Source of the DNA: Marinilongibacter aquaticus
GTDB lineage: Bacteria > Bacteroidota > Bacteroidia > Cytophagales > Spirosomataceae
Length of the DNA: 64,000 bases
Direction: 5' to 3'
Assembly (NCBI RefSeq): GCF_020149935.1
Contig: NZ_CP083757.1
Location: forward strand, 1,240,001 to 1,304,000
Below are positions 61,874 to 64,000 of the stretch, piece after piece (the stretch's first letter is position 1; every line of letters starts with the position of its first letter). Below the pieces are notes generated by a model. The model made no database searches. It saw only the letters and a program-made list of their open reading frames with translations, and was not told where the DNA came from. The translations under genes were made by a program, and so were the position numbers.

Positions 61874-62833
61874 ATGGAAAACCCCGAAATCAGCATTCTC
61901 ATTCCGCTTTTGAACGAAGCCGAGTCTTTGCCCGAACTTCACGACTGGATCGTGGGGACTTTAGAGGCCGAAAAACTCAGTTATGAGATCCTGTTTATTG
62001 ATGACGGCAGCAAAGACGAATCTTGGTCGGTGATCGAGGCGTTGAAAAGTAAAAACCCCGCCGTCCGTGGTTTTCGATTCTCGAGAAATTACGGTAAAAC
62101 GGCTGCCCTAAATACGGGTTTCAAAATGGCCAATGGGCAGGTTATCGTAACCATGGATGCCGATTTGCAGGATAATCCAGAGGAAATTGCCGTCATGTAT
62201 CATAAAATAAAACACGAAGGCTACCATTTGATCAGCGGCTGGAAAAAGAAAAGGCACGATCCCCTACTCTCAAAAAACTTGCCCAGCAAACTCTTCAATT
62301 GGGCGGCAAGGAAAATAAGCGGTGTGCCCCTTCACGATTTCAATTGCGGCCTAAAAGCCTACGACCGAAAAGTGGTGAAGAATATCAATATTTATGGTGA
62401 AATGCACCGTTACATTCCTGTCATTGCCAAATGGGCCGGTTTCGATCGTATAGGCGAACAAGTGGTAAAACACCAAGCCAGAAAATACGGCTATACAAAA
62501 TTTGGAATTGATCGTTTCATCAACGGTTTTTTGGATTTACTGAGCCTTACTTTCATCAATAAATTCGGGAGTCGCCCCATGCATTTCTTTGGAGCCTATG
62601 GCGTTCTGGCCTTTGTTCTCGGCTCTCTGCTTACACTGTTTCTAATCGGAGAGAAACTGTACAATATCTGGAAGCTTCAACCCTACCGAAACGTAACGGA
62701 CAATCCTTTGTTTTTCCTTGCCTTGGTCTTGGCCTTGGTGGGCGTTCAGTTGTTTCTGGCTGGTTTTCTTGGCGAATTGTTTGTACGACAAAATGCCGAT
62801 CGCATCAAATATATTATCGAGGAAGAAGTGTAA
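61874..62833 (+). CDS. GT2 glycosyltransferase with C-terminal membrane helices
   Basis: The protein has 319 residues. The GT-A domain shows ISILIPLLNEAESLPEL, FIDDGSKDES and VTMDADLQDNPEEI (DxD), and the polyprenol-phosphate sugar transferase-type DFNCGLKAYDRKVV. Two transmembrane helices lie near residues 240-270 and 285-310 (GAYGVLAFVLGSLLTLFLIG, LFFLALVLALVGVQLFLAGF). This is the architecture of GtrB/ArnC/DPM1-like enzymes, which load a sugar onto undecaprenyl phosphate. The sugar is unknown. Convergent with rarA, 8 bases away. Confidence 0.9.
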   Translation: MENPEISILIPLLNEAESLPELHDWIVGTLEAEKLSYEILFIDDGSKDESWSVIEALKSKNPAVRGFRFSRNYGKTAALNTGFKMANGQVIVTMDADLQDNPEEIAVMYHKIKHEGYHLISGWKKKRHDPLLSKNLPSKLFNWAARKISGVPLHDFNCGLKAYDRKVVKNINIYGEMHRYIPVIAKWAGFDRIGEQVVKHQARKYGYTKFGIDRFINGFLDLLSLTFINKFGSRPMHFFGAYGVLAFVLGSLLTLFLIGEKLYNIWKLQPYRNVTDNPLFFLALVLALVGVQLFLAGFLGELFVRQNADRIKYIIEEEV

Positions 62834-62841
62834 AAAAAAAC

Positions 62842-64000
62842 TCAATATTCGTACCAAGCTTTCCACCAGTTCTGCAAGTGTTTTCTTATGTCGTTTTCGC
62901 GACCGTTCAGACCAGGTTCAAAAATCTTTTCGCCTTTCAACTCTTCGGGCATAAAGTTTTGCTGTGCAAAATTCCCCGGAAAATCATGTGAATATTTGTA
63001 GCCCTCGCCGTAGCCCACCTCTTTCATCAATTTGGTGGGAGCATTCCGCAGAGCCATCGGCACTTTCATGTGGGCCGTTTTTTCGGCCAAAGCAATGGCC
63101 CGATCTATGGCCAGATAAGAGGCGTTCGACTTGGGAGAAGTGGCCAAATAGATTGCCGTTTGCGAAAGAATAATTCGGCTTTCGGGATAGCCAATTTTAT
63201 TCACGGCATCCATGCAGCTGTTGGCCAAAATCATTGCCGTGGGGTTTGCATTTCCGATATCTTCCGAAGCCATTATCAGCATTCTTCGGGCAATGAATTT
63301 CGGGTCTTCACCCGCAACAATCATACGGGCCAGCCAATACAAAGCCGCGTTGGGATCTGAACCCCGCAAAGACTTGATAAAAGCCGAAATAATATCGTAA
63401 TGCTGCTCGCCACTTTTATCGTAAACCGCCATGTTTTTCTGCACCACCTCCTCTACTTTGGCATCAGCTATCCGCACCTTCTTCTCTCCGATTTGTGCCG
63501 TCACCAACATTTCCAAAAGGTTGAGCAACTTTCGTCCGTCGCCACCCGAAATACGAAAAAGAGCATCTGTACTCTCCAATTCGAATTCCTTTTCCTTCAA
63601 TTGTTGATCGCGGTGAATGGCCCTATCAAGCAAAGCCTGCAGTTCTTTCTTTCCGAAGCTTTCCAAAATATACACTTGGCATCGCGACAAAAGAGCCGAG
63701 TTCACTTCGAAAGACGGATTTTCTGTGGTGGCTCCAATGAGCGTAACTTTTCCTCGCTCTACAGCCGAAAGCAAGGTATCTTGTTGCGATTTATTGAAAC
63801 GGTGAATTTCATCAATAAACAAAATGGGCGGGAAAAGCCCCATTGGCTTGTTCAGTACATCGCGTAAATCTTTTACTCCCGAACTGATCGCCGAAAGCGA
63901 AAAAAACTGCCTTTTGGTAAGCTCGGCCAACATCAAAGAAAGCGTGGTTTTCCCCACACCGGGAGGTCCCCAAAGAATCATTGAAGGGACCGCATTGGCC
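62842..64000 (-). CDS. rarA: Replication-associated recombination protein RarA/MgsA (5' end outside window)
   Basis: The 5' end is cut off by the right edge; about 386 residues are visible and the open frame continues, so the start codon lies outside. The AAA+ ATPase has Walker A [10 protein letters not shown] near the visible start, Walker B [18 protein letters not shown], sensor 1 [20 protein letters not shown], and the MgsA/WRNIP1 C-terminal helical domains ([26 protein letters not shown]-type segment, SEDIGNANP). It acts at stalled forks. The upstream N-terminal region (about 50 residues) is missing. Confidence 0.94.
   Translation of the reverse strand, partial: [385 protein letters not shown]

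Noticed and set aside
1-64000. CRISPR arrays, prophage, IS elements, tRNA and rRNA genes, toxin-antitoxin or defence systems
   Set aside because: I looked for repeated spaced units, transposase or integrase motifs, the conserved tRNA T-arm and known defence-gene motifs and found none.

Overview
The window looks like a chromosomal segment of a Bacteroidota bacterium, most likely a member of the Cytophagales (inference). The evidence is a SusC/SusD pair, a CRTAC1-type VCBS-repeat lipoprotein, many Sec and lipoprotein signals ending in AQ or AGC, a DUF1080 lipoprotein, a menaquinone-type isochorismate synthase, and promoters with the Bacteroidota -7 element TAnnTTTG, sometimes with a TTG about 20 nt upstream. 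Base composition and codon use look even throughout. I see no phage, IS element, CRISPR array, rRNA or tRNA. Genes at both ends run off the window.

Layout. 1-13.3 kb holds a GH92 mannosidase (partial), a secreted EEP hydrolase, a bestrophin channel, a Crp-type regulator with a serine hydrolase, an alpha/beta hydrolase, feoAB, and glpD and galK diverging from a LacI-type regulator. 13.3-22.8 kb is a nutrient-uptake locus: susC, susD and a large CRTAC1-type lipoprotein, with a DUF1080 lipoprotein diverging from susC. 22.8-27.5 kb carries ccmB, ccmC, a small ccmD-like gene, ccmE, isochorismate synthase and rpoN. 27.7-32.4 kb is a tightly packed run (membrane protein, hemC, cyclophilin, sugar-nucleotide reductase family, M1 peptidase). 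32.5-38.8 kb has an outer-membrane barrel, MarR, DUF1801, an unknown protein, gntP-ridA and nadE. 39.9-44.9 kb is rimP-nusA-infB. 45-54 kb is mixed housekeeping: O-methyltransferase, LysM transglycosylase, DUF3109, alkyltransferase-like protein, Lrp, TPR protein, hpt, orphan ABC ATPase, Nudix-type regulator and a DUF937/OmpA-like protein. 54.4-64 kb has an aldonate-type IlvD/Edd dehydratase, GSCFA protein, Mrp-NifU, a large Ddl-like ATP-grasp protein, RNase HI, TrmN6, a GT2 and RarA (partial).

Themes. Heme and respiration genes recur (ccm, hemC, menaquinone, glpD), with iron uptake (feoAB) and Fe-S assembly (Mrp, NifU). The most interesting signals are regulatory. Terminator-like hairpins lie between a good promoter and the first codon of both rimP-nusA-infB and galK-glpD. 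A LacI/PurR-like palindrome overlaps the regulator's own promoter. Several convergent pairs share a compact terminator that contains their stop codons. No obvious new multi-gene system is visible. The best candidates for new biology are the two leaders, the oversized Ddl-like ATP-grasp protein, the SusCD-CRTAC1 locus with no glycosidase, and an uncharacterised protein at 34.3 kb.
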